NCBI RefSeq assembly: GCF_000317555.1
Contig: NC_019745.1
Location: 3,224,001 to 3,288,000 of the forward strand
DNA: 64,000 bases
Reading direction: 5' to 3'
Origin: Gloeocapsa sp. PCC 7428
GTDB taxonomy: Bacteria; Cyanobacteriota; Cyanobacteriia; Cyanobacteriales; Chroococcidiopsidaceae
The notes below the pieces were generated by a model. It was not told the DNA's origin. It did not search any database and was given only the letters and a program-made list of their open reading frames with translations. The position numbers and the translations under genes were made by a program. Within the stretch, counting starts at the first letter, position 1. Each line of letters opens with the position of its first letter. Shown here piece after piece: positions 16,528 through 24,997 of this stretch.

Positions 16528-19500
16528 ATGGTTAAGCGCAAATCTACTAAAATGCTTAATCGCGTTTTGCGGAAAGTTGTCAGTTTTATACTTTTGACAA
16601 AACGAAAGCTGTATTGGTTGTTGCGTCGTTCTTTAAGCCGTCGCCGACGACATTTGCAGAGTGGATTTGTGTTACCAACAGTGTTGATGGTGTCAATGGT
16701 AGTTGTGTTGCTGACTACAGCAATGGTTTTTCGATCCTTTGATCGCTCCAAAAATGCTACGTATGTGAGGGTAAATCAAGCTGTACTTAATGCTGCTACT
16801 CCTGCACTTGACCGCGCTAGAGCAAAACTCGATGCTTTATTTGCAGATCCTACACTACCAAGAGCAACGCCTTCTGATATTGCTTTGTACACTGCTCTTA
16901 GTAATAGTAGGTATACCTTTGGAGATGAAGAGCGTTTGAAGCTCGTTACAGATATTAATGGAGTTGCAGGTATTCAAAAATATCCTGATGTTACTCTAGA
17001 AAATGATGATACGCTAAAAACTGCATGGCGATTTCCTGTTGATACAGATAACAACGGCAAATTTGATAGCTATACCCTATACGGTATTTACTTCCGTAGT
17101 CCCACGCGTGGTAGTGATGGGAAATTTAATAGAGCTAGAAACCCGCTAGAGGCAAGAACTCCACCAATGAGAGGTGGTAACATCGGCAATCAATGTGCTA
17201 ATGCCGCAGGTACGAGTGCTAGTTTAGTAGGTGATTCTAGTTGGTATAAATCTGGTGGTAAGCTGAGTAAAAGCTTCTTTGTTTATACCGCCACTGTTCC
17301 AATCACCAATCCTCCTCCTGATGATCTTGATAGTAACAAGTACTATGAACTAGGTAAGCAAAGCTTTTCTGCTTTAGAGTATCAGCAGGATCGAAGTCTT
17401 ATCCCTCTAAGTAATAATGCAGCTGTATTTCAGGATGATCTTGAATTAACTCCTGGCTCGGCTTTCCGAATGAATGGTAGAATTTTTACAAATGCTAACT
17501 TGCTCATTGGTGGACGCAGTAATACTGTAGTTAGACTTTATCAAGTTAGTAGTAAGAATTCATGCTTTTATGAAGAAGAAAATAGTAAAATTACTGTCGG
17601 TGGGAATGTAGGAACTGGAAACGTTGCTGATACTTCAAACCAAAATCAGGTAACGGTTGATCTCTTCAAGGGCTTTGGGAACGATCCTGGTACTGCCACA
17701 ATAAGCAGCAACAATAAATCTACAAACTCCAATGGTGGAGCACAAGTAGCATACAACGATGCTGCTTATAATCGGCGGATTGCTGTAATGAAACGAACAG
17801 CGCTCTTTTTACACGGAAACTATAGCTCTACCACGAATAAGATTGAGCCACCACCAACAATCAGCAGCGTTGATGCAGTATCGCGGTATCCTCAAGCAGT
17901 GAAAGATGGCTTCAAAGCAAAAATTCAAGCACCTGGAGGTAGCAGCTTAAATACACAAGATGTTTTAGCACAAGAACTCGAAATTTATCTAAAGAACCGT
18001 ACTCGGCGTGTTCCTTACGCTGAAGTTGCAGCACCTGATGGTACAGGTGCATTAGGTACATATGATAGTGATGGAGATGGAATCGATACATCCATCTTTG
18101 CATCAGGTACGATTGATCCGCCTGATGCTTGGAGTGCAGTCACAAATACCAGTCCTCTGACTCTTACTACTAATAGATTAGAACAAACTCAACCAGAGCA
18201 GCAAAAAAAAGATGCCAAAGAAACATATGTAGGCGATCGCATCCTTGTAGGCAATAACCTTCCTGCTTTCTGGAAAAAAGATGGCAAGTATGTTACTGGA
18301 CGTAATGAAAAGCAGTTTCTAGGTAACAATATTCATTGGACGAGTCCGAGTAATGAACCACGTTATCGCACTACTCAGGTAGTACCTTTACCTGATATAG
18401 GAATATCTGACAGAAACGGTTTTTGGGAAGATGCTGCTGCTCAAGAACCACAAGGTAGTGCTAATACAGGTGGACTAAGGGTAATCACTGGAGCAGGAAT
18501 TTATCGCAATGACTCATCTTCTTACACAGTTTTATCCACTTCTTCTTTCTTATCCAAGCCTACTACTCTAGAGTCCGGTGGAGCTATTCCTAATGCCCCA
18601 CGTTTAGCAGGTGAGTCTACCGCAACTCCTTACAACCTAGTTTGGTCTGATTTAATGCCAATGACTGGTGGTGCTAATGTTTCTGCGCCAGCAGACTTAC
18701 GCATGAGAGCTACAACCGTTTATCACTATAAAGACAATGCGGGAACTAGTCAGACTCCGATCGCGTGTGTAAGTAGTTACTACGATCCAACAAACGCAAC
18801 CACAGCGAAAAATAGAGTTAATGTTGATGGTGGATATGGCATCGACACGACTGATGGGAAGTCAAATAATGGAGTAGTTTATCCTCCTCCTTACACTACT
18901 AATTCTGCTAGGTTTGCGGCGATCGCAACTTATTTGCCAGAATTAAAGGCTCAAGCAAAACTGATGTTTCCTAACGGACGCATTGTTAACGAACCATTGC
19001 AGCAAGCTTTACAAAAACTCAATACAAGCGGACAACTGGCAGATACGACTAAACCGCTAAGCTTATCTGAGAATTCCGCAATTGATGCAGCAATTTGTGC
19101 GCTCAGAATTTTAACTGATAGCACATTCACGCCTAGTAGTAGCCCTGTACTTCCTCACGGTGCAATTAAGGAAGCAACTTTCCTCGATGCTAGACAAGTT
19201 AGAGCAATTGATAAAACTCCAGCTAACTACGACTTAGAACTAGAGCAACGCCAACCGTTGGAAATTCGAGTAACTGATCTCGATATTCGTCAATTAGCTA
19301 CAACCTCAATTGGTTCCTCAACCAAGCAGGAGTATATGCTACCTAATAGTGGCATTATCTATGCGAGTCGCGATGATGCTTTAGCTGATTTAAGTGACAC
19401 AAGTGTTGAGCGAGAGTTACTTAGCCCTACTGATTTTAGACTTGATGCTACTCGTCGCCCAAATGGTATTCGATTAATCAACGGCAGTAATTTAGCAAGA

Positions 19501-21885
19501 GAAAATGATTATAGAGAAGAAGAAAAGGGCTTAATTCTAGTCACTAATTTACCTGCATACGTTCGAGGTGATTTTAATCTACATCAGGAAGCAGGAGGTA
19601 GTACGCCTACTGAAGAGTTTACAACGACTTTAGCTCCTGATTGGGATAATTTCTATAATCGTGATAAACCTTTTAATAATAACTTTGCTTGTCGTCAAGG
19701 ACAAACTGGTTGTGGTAGTAATGGCGATCAATGGCGTCCTGCAACAATAATTTCTGATGCAATTACTCTACTTTCTAATAGTTTTATAGATGGTTTCCGT
19801 AACCAAGGAGACTATGATCTAAACAATAATGCTGGTATCTCTTCTATTCGATCGCGTCTCCGAAATGGCTTCTGGAATAATAACTTTGTTACCAGTGCTT
19901 TTTGGTGGCGTGCAAATGCCAGTAACACTACTGGCTATCCTTATCCGTACCAGAAACCTCCTGCTAATAGTCATGTAGGTTCTTATCTCACTAATGGAGT
20001 AACACCCATCCAACGGCGAGTAGATTTTCCTGAATATTTGATGGAATACTGTCCAAAAATACCTGTTTCTCTATGCCAACCTTCAGATTGGGTAATTAAC
20101 CCTAGTGGTACAAGAGCAACTAACGCTATTGGTCAAACCTTTGATATTGCTACTCATCAAGCAGGCACAACGGCACAAGCGGCATCTTCTACACTACAGC
20201 GTTATGCTCGCCGTGTTGCTTTTAAACGTAAGCCTAATGGCACGCTTGAACTTAAGGAATGGAACGACAAGGCTACACCGATACCATTGGGGATCGATTC
20301 GACTGGTAAGATTGATGAATTTCCTTATGACACGTACAGCACTAAGTCTCCAAGGATAGCAAAGAATGCTCTTTGGTTTAGAACAACAAATAATACAAGC
20401 GGTGAACCATATAACAATCCTAGCTATAGAACTGATAAGCCACTCGCATACTTAGGCAGTACTCAGTTAGTCTCACCTCCTACTCCTGAGATTCCAGGGA
20501 TTCCTAGCCTAAACTTACCAGAAGGAAATCCAGCCTCTGACTATATGATATGTACAAATCAAAACACTAGGGGTTCTACTAAGAAGTTTTTTATTGATGA
20601 ACCTAGCGACCTTGACTTAAATAGATGTCCAAGTGACACGATGGCTCAAATAACAGCAGTGCGAAACGCCTTGATAAATACAACTACTTTTAATCCAGAT
20701 TCTTCCACGACTGATAACATTGTTAGACCTACACGAACTGGAACAACCGGAGCATTTCCTGCTGCTGCTGGAACAACAACTACCTTTACAAGTAATCCGG
20801 CTGCACCATCTCAAGAAGTTGTTAATGTTATTGACATAGGAGGAGACTTTAATACAAGTACTGCCTGTACAACCATTAGGCTTGTGGGTAATGAAAATTC
20901 AATCTTTGTATTGAGAAAACCCTCAAATAGTCAACTGAGCTTTGGTGGTAGAAGTAGTGACTGTGGCATTCAGGTTCAATTAGAAGGAGTTGAGCCAAAT
21001 AATGTGATTTGGGCAATCAATGCTAACGTTCATTGGAACGCAGTAGATTCTACTAAACCTCATAAAATGGTTGGTACTTTCATTACTGATTCTACTGGTA
21101 GTCCTAAATGGGAAACTGTCAACTTTGAGGATGGTGGTCGGATATTAGGACCTAATGTTGTTCCATCAAGTTCAAACTTCACTAATAGCAAAATTTATGC
21201 GATCGCTTCTAATGGACAACCATATCTAGTTCCCATATTACAAATTCATAGCCCCGAAGGAACCCCTTCCAATAGTAGCGATTCTCTGCCAGATAACAAT
21301 CACCTAGAACGCGAATGGCTATCAAGAGTAGCCGCAGATGTAACAATGAATGCTGTTTTTGTGTCAGGTAACAGTCCAAGTCGCCCAGCAGAAGAATCAG
21401 CAGGTTTGCATAACTTTGTGCGTTTTATCGAAACATGGCAGAACCCTTCTCAAAGAACACTCAATATCAAAGGTAGCTTTATTCAATTTAAGCGAAGTGC
21501 CTATGCTACAGCACCGTTTGCTACTGTATTAGTCGGTAAGTCTACCGCTAATGATGGTTCTCTTAGTATTTTTGGCTATAGCCCTACACGCTACAAAGTT
21601 CAAAACGGTACACCTACCGGAACTTTACCTTACTACAAAGCACCTACTCGGCAATGGGGTTTCGATGTAGCAATCTTATCTCAGTCACCCGATCTTTTTG
21701 CTCAGAAATTTACTCAGCAACCTACAAATCCTCCTGATGAGTTTTTTAGACAAGTAGATCGCAATGATTCCTGGGTTGAAACTTTGTTGTGCGCAGCGAA
21801 AGGTTCAGGGACAAGCTACACCGATGCACTTGATAGAAGCGATCGCCCCACAAGTTGTCCATCTCTTAGTTTGTATAACGACTAA
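16528..21885 (+). CDS. hpsA: Giant HpsA-like protein with pilin-like N-terminus (module 1)
   Basis: Resembles hormogonium polysaccharide biosynthesis protein HpsA, required in filamentous cyanobacteria for the motility polysaccharide. The frame opens at TTG 16513, but the ATG at 16528 is the better start (1785 aa). After a very basic leader (RRSLSRRRRHLQ) comes SGFVLPTVLMVSMVVVLLTT, a pilin-like helix with Gly-Phe at about residues 46-47 but Pro, not Glu, at position +5. ALNAATPALDRARAKLDAL-type helical sequence follows. The rest is Asn/Ser/Thr-rich and extracellular in character. Two acidic loops look calcium-binding: DTDNNGKFD (about 172-180) and DSDGDGID (about 513-520). Near the end is VFVSGNSPSRPAEESAGLHN. 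Three pseudopilin genes follow on the same strand. I read it as a GspK/PilX-like tip protein grown to giant size; that is inference. Confidence 0.82.
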   Translation: MVKRKSTKMLNRVLRKVVSFILLTKRKLYWLLRRSLSRRRRHLQSGFVLPTVLMVSMVVVLLTTAMVFRSFDRSKNATYVRVNQAVLNAATPALDRARAKLDALFADPTLPRATPSDIALYTALSNSRYTFGDEERLKLVTDINGVAGIQKYPDVTLENDDTLKTAWRFPVDTDNNGKFDSYTLYGIYFRSPTRGSDGKFNRARNPLEARTPPMRGGNIGNQCANAAGTSASLVGDSSWYKSGGKLSKSFFVYTATVPITNPPPDDLDSNKYYELGKQSFSALEYQQDRSLIPLSNNAAVFQDDLELTPGSAFRMNGRIFTNANLLIGGRSNTVVRLYQVSSKNSCFYEEENSKITVGGNVGTGNVADTSNQNQVTVDLFKGFGNDPGTATISSNNKSTNSNGGAQVAYNDAAYNRRIAVMKRTALFLHGNYSSTTNKIEPPPTISSVDAVSRYPQAVKDGFKAKIQAPGGSSLNTQDVLAQELEIYLKNRTRRVPYAEVAAPDGTGALGTYDSDGDGIDTSIFASGTIDPPDAWSAVTNTSPLTLTTNRLEQTQPEQQKKDAKETYVGDRILVGNNLPAFWKKDGKYVTGRNEKQFLGNNIHWTSPSNEPRYRTTQVVPLPDIGISDRNGFWEDAAAQEPQGSANTGGLRVITGAGIYRNDSSSYTVLSTSSFLSKPTTLESGGAIPNAPRLAGESTATPYNLVWSDLMPMTGGANVSAPADLRMRATTVYHYKDNAGTSQTPIACVSSYYDPTNATTAKNRVNVDGGYGIDTTDGKSNNGVVYPPPYTTNSARFAAIATYLPELKAQAKLMFPNGRIVNEPLQQALQKLNTSGQLADTTKPLSLSENSAIDAAICALRILTDSTFTPSSSPVLPHGAIKEATFLDARQVRAIDKTPANYDLELEQRQPLEIRVTDLDIRQLATTSIGSSTKQEYMLPNSGIIYASRDDALADLSDTSVERELLSPTDFRLDATRRPNGIRLINGSNLARENDYREEEKGLILVTNLPAYVRGDFNLHQEAGGSTPTEEFTTTLAPDWDNFYNRDKPFNNNFACRQGQTGCGSNGDQWRPATIISDAITLLSNSFIDGFRNQGDYDLNNNAGISSIRSRLRNGFWNNNFVTSAFWWRANASNTTGYPYPYQKPPANSHVGSYLTNGVTPIQRRVDFPEYLMEYCPKIPVSLCQPSDWVINPSGTRATNAIGQTFDIATHQAGTTAQAASSTLQRYARRVAFKRKPNGTLELKEWNDKATPIPLGIDSTGKIDEFPYDTYSTKSPRIAKNALWFRTTNNTSGEPYNNPSYRTDKPLAYLGSTQLVSPPTPEIPGIPSLNLPEGNPASDYMICTNQNTRGSTKKFFIDEPSDLDLNRCPSDTMAQITAVRNALINTTTFNPDSSTTDNIVRPTRTGTTGAFPAAAGTTTTFTSNPAAPSQEVVNVIDIGGDFNTSTACTTIRLVGNENSIFVLRKPSNSQLSFGGRSSDCGIQVQLEGVEPNNVIWAINANVHWNAVDSTKPHKMVGTFITDSTGSPKWETVNFEDGGRILGPNVVPSSSNFTNSKIYAIASNGQPYLVPILQIHSPEGTPSNSSDSLPDNNHLEREWLSRVAADVTMNAVFVSGNSPSRPAEESAGLHNFVRFIETWQNPSQRTLNIKGSFIQFKRSAYATAPFATVLVGKSTANDGSLSIFGYSPTRYKVQNGTPTGTLPYYKAPTRQWGFDVAILSQSPDLFAQKFTQQPTNPPDEFFRQVDRNDSWVETLLCAAKGSGTSYTDALDRSDRPTSCPSLSLYND

Positions 21886-21922
21886 TAAAACGATAGTTAG
21901 AGCTTAAATTAGGTGGACAACA

Positions 21923-22540
21923 ATGATTAAACGCATCAAGCAATATTCGGCTCAAAATAGCCAATCAGGTTTTACTATTGTTGAGTCATTAATGGCTGTG
22001 ATTGTAGTTGGTATCTTAATGAGTGCGATCACTCCTGCAATTGCGCTTTCAGTTGCAACTAGAGTACAAGCAAGGCGAGTAGAATTAGCAACTCAAGCTG
22101 CTAGAACTTACATTGATGGTATCAGAAGTGGAACAATTGCTCCTCCTAATACAACCATTGTACGTAGTACAACCCAATACTTTTTAAATAGTGTAGATCC
22201 GCCAACAGCCTCAGCAGCAGGTTTAACAAGTTTACATTGTGTAAGCCTCGACGATACTCCAGGTTGTAGTAGCGCAAGTTCTAAAGATTTAGTTATTCAA
22301 GCTGTTCGCAGTGTGACTTCAACATCTACTGATGCTGATAAAGGTTATCGCCTGGGGTTAAGAGTATACAGGGCTGATGCTTTTAGTGATAGCAATGCTT
22401 TGCAGAAAGGAACAAAACAAGCAACTTTTACTGGTGGTTTGGGCGATCGCAAAAAACCTCTAGTGGAAATGACAACAGAAATCACTACTACTAGAACGAC
22501 TTTTCAAGATTTCTGTAATCGCCTTGGTGGGTGTCAGTAA
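21923..22540 (+). CDS. hpsB: Pseudopilin HpsB-like (GspI-like), module 1
   Basis: A 205-aa type IV pilin-like protein. The leader MIKRIKQYSAQNSQSG ends in Gly, followed by FTIVESLMAVIVVGILMSAI: a prepilin peptidase site with Glu at +5 and a hydrophobic assembly helix. Next come ARRVELATQAARTYIDGIRS and a small globular part with two Cys (about residues 97 and 105) that could form a disulphide. It ends in FCNRLGGCQ with two more Cys. Size and helix pattern (TIVESLMA) suit a GspI-like minor pseudopilin. It lies 37 bp after hpsA and 21 bp before hpsC. The HpsB name rests on family resemblance and gene order. Confidence 0.85.
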   Translation: MIKRIKQYSAQNSQSGFTIVESLMAVIVVGILMSAITPAIALSVATRVQARRVELATQAARTYIDGIRSGTIAPPNTTIVRSTTQYFLNSVDPPTASAAGLTSLHCVSLDDTPGCSSASSKDLVIQAVRSVTSTSTDADKGYRLGLRVYRADAFSDSNALQKGTKQATFTGGLGDRKKPLVEMTTEITTTRTTFQDFCNRLGGCQ

Positions 22541-22561
22541 TGCAAACAGGGAAGCCATAAC

Positions 22562-23527
22562 ATGAGAAAATCACTGAAATTCTTATTACAGCAATCTCAT
22601 CAAAGCAGAAAAACAAGCGGCTTTACCCTGACTGAATTACTCGTAGGTATGCTAATGGCATCATTAGTTATAACGCCTTTGTTCTCGTTTGCCCTTAATA
22701 TTATGGAGAACGATCGCAAAGAACAAGCAAAAGCAACTACCGAGCAAGAAATTGAGTCAGCCTTAGACTACATAGCACAGGACTTAGAGCAAGCAATCTA
22801 TATATACGATGCAGATGGATTAGATAATAATAGCTCTACCAGTTCTTCTTCTGGTATTAAAAATCAAATTCCACCTGTATCTACTACTCGCGGTTGTGGA
22901 AGTACAACACCAACTTGTGTACCAGTTCTTGTGTTTTGGAAACGCGATCATCGACCAGGTGTTCTTCCTGTATCTGGTAGTTCTGTAAGGGATGATACGT
23001 TTGTATATTCTTTAGTTGCTTACTACTTAATCAAAGATAACAGCAGTATTTGGTCGAACGCTGCCCGTATTGGTAGATTTGAAATTCGAGATGGTGTGAG
23101 AAATCCAACTTCACCTACAAATAGTGATGGTACACCCAACTTTATTACAAACGAATCTACTAGCTCAGGTTTTCAGCTATTTGACTTGAGTGTAACTGGT
23201 AGCAGCCTGAAAGAAAAGATGAATCGTTGGACAAAAGCCAGTAGTAGCTATACGACCAATGTTCTTACTTTAATTGATTATGTAGATCAGAGTAACTTAA
23301 CGCCACAGGCTTGCCCTACAGGTATGCAAAGAGTTCCGTCTACAGCAACTGTACCAGGCGGATTTTATGCTTGTGTTGACTCAGCCACAACTTCTGCACA
23401 AATTTATATTCGAGGAAATGCCCTAGCACGTATAGGAAACAATAGTACATTTAGTACAAATCAATCTGCTTATTTCCCAAGTGCAACAATTCAAGTGAAA
23501 GGGCGCGGTTTTCTTGGAGTTGAATAA
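22562..23527 (+). CDS. hpsC: Pseudopilin HpsC-like (GspJ-like), module 1
   Basis: A 321-aa pseudopilin. The basic leader ends SRKTSG, then FTLTELLVGMLMASLVITPL: cleavage after Gly, Glu at +5, and the hydrophobic helix. The region after the helix, including ESALDYIAQDLEQAIYIYDA, is the alpha-helix and first strand expected in PulJ/GspJ-type minor pseudopilins, and the length (larger than I or H) also fits J. A CGSTTPTCVPVLVFWKRD segment and later Cys residues suggest disulphides in an exported domain. It is followed 12 bp later by the fourth gene. Paralogue in module 2: 30928-31893. Confidence 0.85.
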   Translation: MRKSLKFLLQQSHQSRKTSGFTLTELLVGMLMASLVITPLFSFALNIMENDRKEQAKATTEQEIESALDYIAQDLEQAIYIYDADGLDNNSSTSSSSGIKNQIPPVSTTRGCGSTTPTCVPVLVFWKRDHRPGVLPVSGSSVRDDTFVYSLVAYYLIKDNSSIWSNAARIGRFEIRDGVRNPTSPTNSDGTPNFITNESTSSGFQLFDLSVTGSSLKEKMNRWTKASSSYTTNVLTLIDYVDQSNLTPQACPTGMQRVPSTATVPGGFYACVDSATTSAQIYIRGNALARIGNNSTFSTNQSAYFPSATIQVKGRGFLGVE

Positions 23528-23538
23528 ATTTAATTTTA

Positions 23539-24090
23539 TTGATGATGTTAAAGCGACAGCTAGATAAATTGAATCAAGGATTCACCCTAATAGAAATGCT
23601 AGTGGTGATATTTGTAATTGGAATAATCGCAGCGATCGCTATTCCAAGTTGGCTTAGTTTTCTCGATACTCGTCGTCTCAATATTGCCCAAGATCAACTT
23701 TACCAAGCTATGCGTGACGCTCAAAGAAACGCCAAAAGAGATAAATCAAATTGGCAAGCTAGCTTTAGGCAAGATAATGGAGTCGTTCAATGGGCTGTTC
23801 ATCAAGCAAGCAACACGCCCACTACAACAGATTGGCAGAGCTTAGATCAAAGTATTCGCATAGTTGCAACGCGGCTCAACTCGACAGATCCTAATGACAC
23901 TACATTATTCTTTGACACCACAAATAATCTTTGGAGAATTGTATTTAATCACAAAGCCAACCCGAATGGTCAAATAGGAAAAATTACACTATCTACTCGC
24001 AATAATAATCAAATAAAACGTTGTGTGATAGTCTCTACTCTAATAGGAGGTATGAGAAATGCTAAAGATAGTCAATGTTCATCTAGTTAA
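23539..24090 (+). CDS. GspH/FimT-type pseudopilin, module 1 (hpsD-like position)
   Basis: A 183-aa pseudopilin with two possible ATG codons at the start (23539, 23542). The leader MMLKRQLDKLNQG is followed by FTLIEMLVVIFVIGIIAAIA, a classic prepilin helix with Glu at +5, then IPSWLSFLDTRRLNIAQDQL and QAMRDAQRNAKRDKSN, the arrangement of GspH/FimT proteins (helix leading into a beta domain with WQASF-type strands). It is the last gene of the four-gene module, 12 bp after hpsC. The equivalent Nostoc position is called hpsD, but I did not assign the symbol because the family itself is generic. Confidence 0.87.
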   Translation: MMMLKRQLDKLNQGFTLIEMLVVIFVIGIIAAIAIPSWLSFLDTRRLNIAQDQLYQAMRDAQRNAKRDKSNWQASFRQDNGVVQWAVHQASNTPTTTDWQSLDQSIRIVATRLNSTDPNDTTLFFDTTNNLWRIVFNHKANPNGQIGKITLSTRNNNQIKRCVIVSTLIGGMRNAKDSQCSSS

Positions 24091-24191
24091 GTTATTTCCC
24101 TACATCATTATTGTGATTTTATAAAGATATAGAGTAAAGCTAGTGTAGCGATCGCAAATATGCATTTTGAACTCAAATTCTTAGAAAGGAA

Positions 24192-24338
24192 ATGACGGAA
24201 CATCAACGTTTATCTAGCAAAATTACCCCAATTGTACAAGCTGCGGCTCAAGCAATCGAACGACATCGTAGGTTAGGACAAGCGATCGCCATTTGGCACG
24301 CTAGTAAAGATATTATTAATGCGATCGCAAATTCCTGA
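24192..24338 (+). CDS. Small conserved-type protein (48 aa), possibly with a frameshifted tail
   Basis: An ATG preceded by AGAAAGGA opens a 48-codon frame: MTEHQRLSSK, ITPIVQAAAQ, AIERHRRLGQ, AIAIWHASKD, then IINAIANS-stop. The first 35 residues resemble a family of short cyanobacterial proteins with an ERHRRLGQ-x-I-x-W core, often found beside toxin-like genes (recalled, not checked). The usual ending after the Trp is a short 'DGKVV...IPEL' strand. Here the next frame contains QIPELCAEQQKISALD ending at 24378, so the tail may have been shifted. Function unknown, no partner toxin nearby. It could be a relic. Confidence 0.45.
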   Translation: MTEHQRLSSKITPIVQAAAQAIERHRRLGQAIAIWHASKDIINAIANS

Positions 24339-24378
24339 ACTTTGTGCAGAACAACAGAAAATCAGCGCCCTAGATTGA

Positions 24379-24997
24379 TGCAGAGTGTTGCGTTCACTGC
24401 ATTACATCTATAGTAATTGAAGAGATACTTAGGACATGATAGAAGCTCAGAATCAATAGCTCTTCTAGATTTTAACCCTGACCTCTGACCTCTGCTTCCT
24501 GACCCCTATTATAAGATCTACAGTGTATAAACTTATAATAGTTGTATACAAAAATTACTTACGCAAACGATTACACAGCACTCTAAAGTGAACAGTTGAC
24601 AGTAAAGAGAGTGTGGGAAGACTTTGCCAACTATCAACTATCAACTATTTAGATTAAAACAATGTAATGGCGTTGGGTATCCTCTGTCTATCTCTGTGGT
24701 TCGTTCAAATTCTCAAGCAAAAATAGTTTCCTACATTGCGTATATCTACATATCAACTTTGCAATCAAAATTACATTGTAATAGTGAGGCTGCTTGGGTA
24801 AAAATACTCTGTAAAGATTTTGTATAAATGCGATCGCGCTCACGGTCGTTCCTTGTTAAACGCTACAATAACTGTGATTTTCTCAAGCACCAATTTATAC
24901 TGTTCGATGTAAAGCTCAGCACACCAAATCACCTTTACAACAAACCTGATTTTAAATTCAGCGGTAGAATATTTCAGATTGTGGCAAGGAAGCAGTT
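24379..24997. other. Spacer between the two hps modules
   Basis: About 620 bases with no supportable gene. It holds the heptamer repeat CTGACCT twice in a row at 24478-24491 and low-complexity direct repeats (CAACTAT three times near 24629-24649). The end contains the module 2 ribosome binding site (AAGGAAGC before the ATG at 24998). Short frames here have unlikely protein composition. Confidence 0.5.
24478..24494. repeat. Heptamer tandem repeat (CTGACCT unit)
   Basis: Two perfect CTGACCT units and a partial third. The same unit, in either orientation and often degenerate, recurs in gaps near 34531, 48585, 48783, 55784, 56835 and 56911. It resembles the short tandemly repeated heptamers (STRR) known in cyanobacteria. 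Confidence 0.7.
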
